Source: an uncultured Alphaproteobacteria bacterium (GTDB lineage Bacteria > Pseudomonadota > Alphaproteobacteria > CALKHQ01). Taken from it: a DNA stretch of 13,351 nucleotides. Below, one piece after another: positions 12,622 through 13,351 of the stretch. The notes under the pieces are model-generated. The model was not told the origin of the DNA and ran no database searches. It saw nothing but the letters and a program-made list of their open reading frames with translations. Location: contig CALKHQ010000120.1 of the NCBI GenBank assembly GCA_937988735.1, positions 1 to 13,351 on the forward strand, in the 5' to 3' direction. The translations under genes and the position numbers were made by a program. Position 1 is the stretch's first letter; each line of letters begins with the position of its first letter.

Positions 12622-12650
12622 TTGACGCCGGCGCGGTTCCGGGCCATGTC
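12622..12650 (+). promoter_or_regulatory. Weak candidate promoter for the transsulfuration enzyme gene
   Basis: TTGACG (12622-12627) is a good -35, but the hexamer 17 bp on, CATGTC (12645-12650), is a poor -10. It lies in the 72-bp gap before the gene. I would not rely on it without transcript data. Confidence 0.25.
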
Positions 12651-12683
12651 GGGCCGGCCTGTCAGCCGTCCCGGGATGCTTCC

Positions 12684-13351
12684 ATGTCCGACGCCAAGCC
12701 GAACCGTCTCGGCCTTGCCACGCGCGCCATTCACGCCGGACAGCGGCCCGATCCGCTCACCGGCGCGATCATGACGCCGATCTACGCCAGCTCGACCTTC
12801 GTGCAGGAGAGCCCGGGGCGTCACAAGGGCTACGAATACGCCCGCACCGGCAATCCCACCCGCGGCGCCTTCGAGGCCTGCATCGCCGACCTGGAGAACG
12901 GGGAGGCCGGCTTCGCCTTCGCCTCGGGGATGGCCGCCTCCGCCACCGTGCTGGAGCTGTTGGATCATGGCGACCACGTCATCGCCATGAACGACCTCTA
13001 CGGCGGCACCTACCGCCTGTTCGAGCGGGTGCGCAAGCGCACGGCCAACCTCGAGTTCAGCCTGATCGACACGACCGACCCGGCGGCAATCGAGGCCGCC
13101 ATCCGGCCGAACACGCGGATGATCTGGGTCGAGACACCGACCAACCCGATGCTGCGGCTGGTGGACCTGGCGGCGGTTGCGGAGCTGGCGCGGCGGCGCG
13201 GCATCCTCACCGTCTGCGACAACACCTTCGCCACGCCGGCGTTGCAGCGCCCGCTCGACTTCGGTTTCGATATCGTGGTCCACTCGGTGACCAAGTTCAT
13301 CAACGGCCACTCGGACATGGTCGGCGGAATCGTTGTCGTCGGCCCGCGGCC
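12684..13351 (+). CDS. Cystathionine gamma-synthase family PLP enzyme (3' end cut by window edge)
   Basis: I translated this from the ATG at 12684. There are 222 codons with no stop before the right edge, about 55-60% of a usual 380-400-residue enzyme. It belongs to the Cys/Met metabolism PLP family (PF01053). GYEYARTGNPTR (49-60) supplies Y52 and R54, which bind the phosphate of PLP in the partner subunit. Y106 in DLYGGTYRLF stacks on the cofactor, D179 in CDN binds the pyridine nitrogen, and K204 in SVTKFINGHSD is the PLP Schiff-base lysine. Members make or cleave cystathionine, or make homocysteine from O-acyl-homoserine. Overall wording is closest to cystathionine gamma-synthase or gamma-lyase, but the deciding C-terminal half is outside the window. 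The reverse-strand reading here is a shadow. The ribosome binding site is only moderate (GGGA). Confidence 0.92.
   Translation, partial: MSDAKPNRLGLATRAIHAGQRPDPLTGAIMTPIYASSTFVQESPGRHKGYEYARTGNPTRGAFEACIADLENGEAGFAFASGMAASATVLELLDHGDHVIAMNDLYGGTYRLFERVRKRTANLEFSLIDTTDPAAIEAAIRPNTRMIWVETPTNPMLRLVDLAAVAELARRRGILTVCDNTFATPALQRPLDFGFDIVVHSVTKFINGHSDMVGGIVVVGPR

Noticed and set aside
1..13351. CRISPR array, insertion sequence, prophage, tRNA or rRNA
   Set aside because: I saw no regularly spaced repeats, transposase or integrase motifs, terminal inverted repeats or tRNA-like cloverleaf segments on either strand.

Overview
The window is a stretch of high-GC DNA with dense, GC3-rich genes and short intergenic gaps. 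It looks like the chromosome of an alphaproteobacterium, probably of Rhodospirillales type. That assignment rests on composition and on the overall look of the proteins; no rRNA or tRNA gene is present to fix it. I see no insertion sequence, phage gene, CRISPR array or RNA gene apart from one riboswitch. I read twelve protein genes, two of them cut by the window edges.

Left block, all on the minus strand (1-4841). Reading in the direction of transcription from the right, it holds: a periplasmic LapG-like cysteine protease; a polyprenyl-phosphate sugar phosphotransferase that starts surface polysaccharide chains; an O-antigen ligase/polymerase-type membrane protein; a Gdx/SugE guanidinium exporter; and a glutathione S-transferase that runs off the left edge. 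The exporter has its own promoter-like sequence and a leader with two hairpins, each carrying an ACGG loop. This is the signature of the guanidine-II (mini-ykkC) riboswitch.

Centre, plus strand (4994-8009). A two-pass membrane sensor (periplasmic domain, PAS, HD-GYP-like domain) is divergent from the LapG-like gene and is followed 34 bases later by a PPP-type metallophosphatase. The HD-GYP domain has lost nearly all metal-binding residues, so it is probably a receptor or scaffold and not an active c-di-GMP hydrolase. Because it sits next to a LapG-like protease and polysaccharide genes, I propose that it may be a functional analogue of LapD. This is the most speculative and most interesting idea here.

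Right block. On the minus strand are a DSD1-type PLP enzyme (D-threonine aldolase/D-serine dehydratase fold) and a small coiled-coil protein with a J-domain-like HPD motif. On the plus strand are a secreted DUF4139 protein, a tandem pair of GC hairpins, a lipoprotein with a calcium-loop-like motif, and the first 222 codons of a cystathionine gamma-synthase family enzyme that leaves the window on the right.
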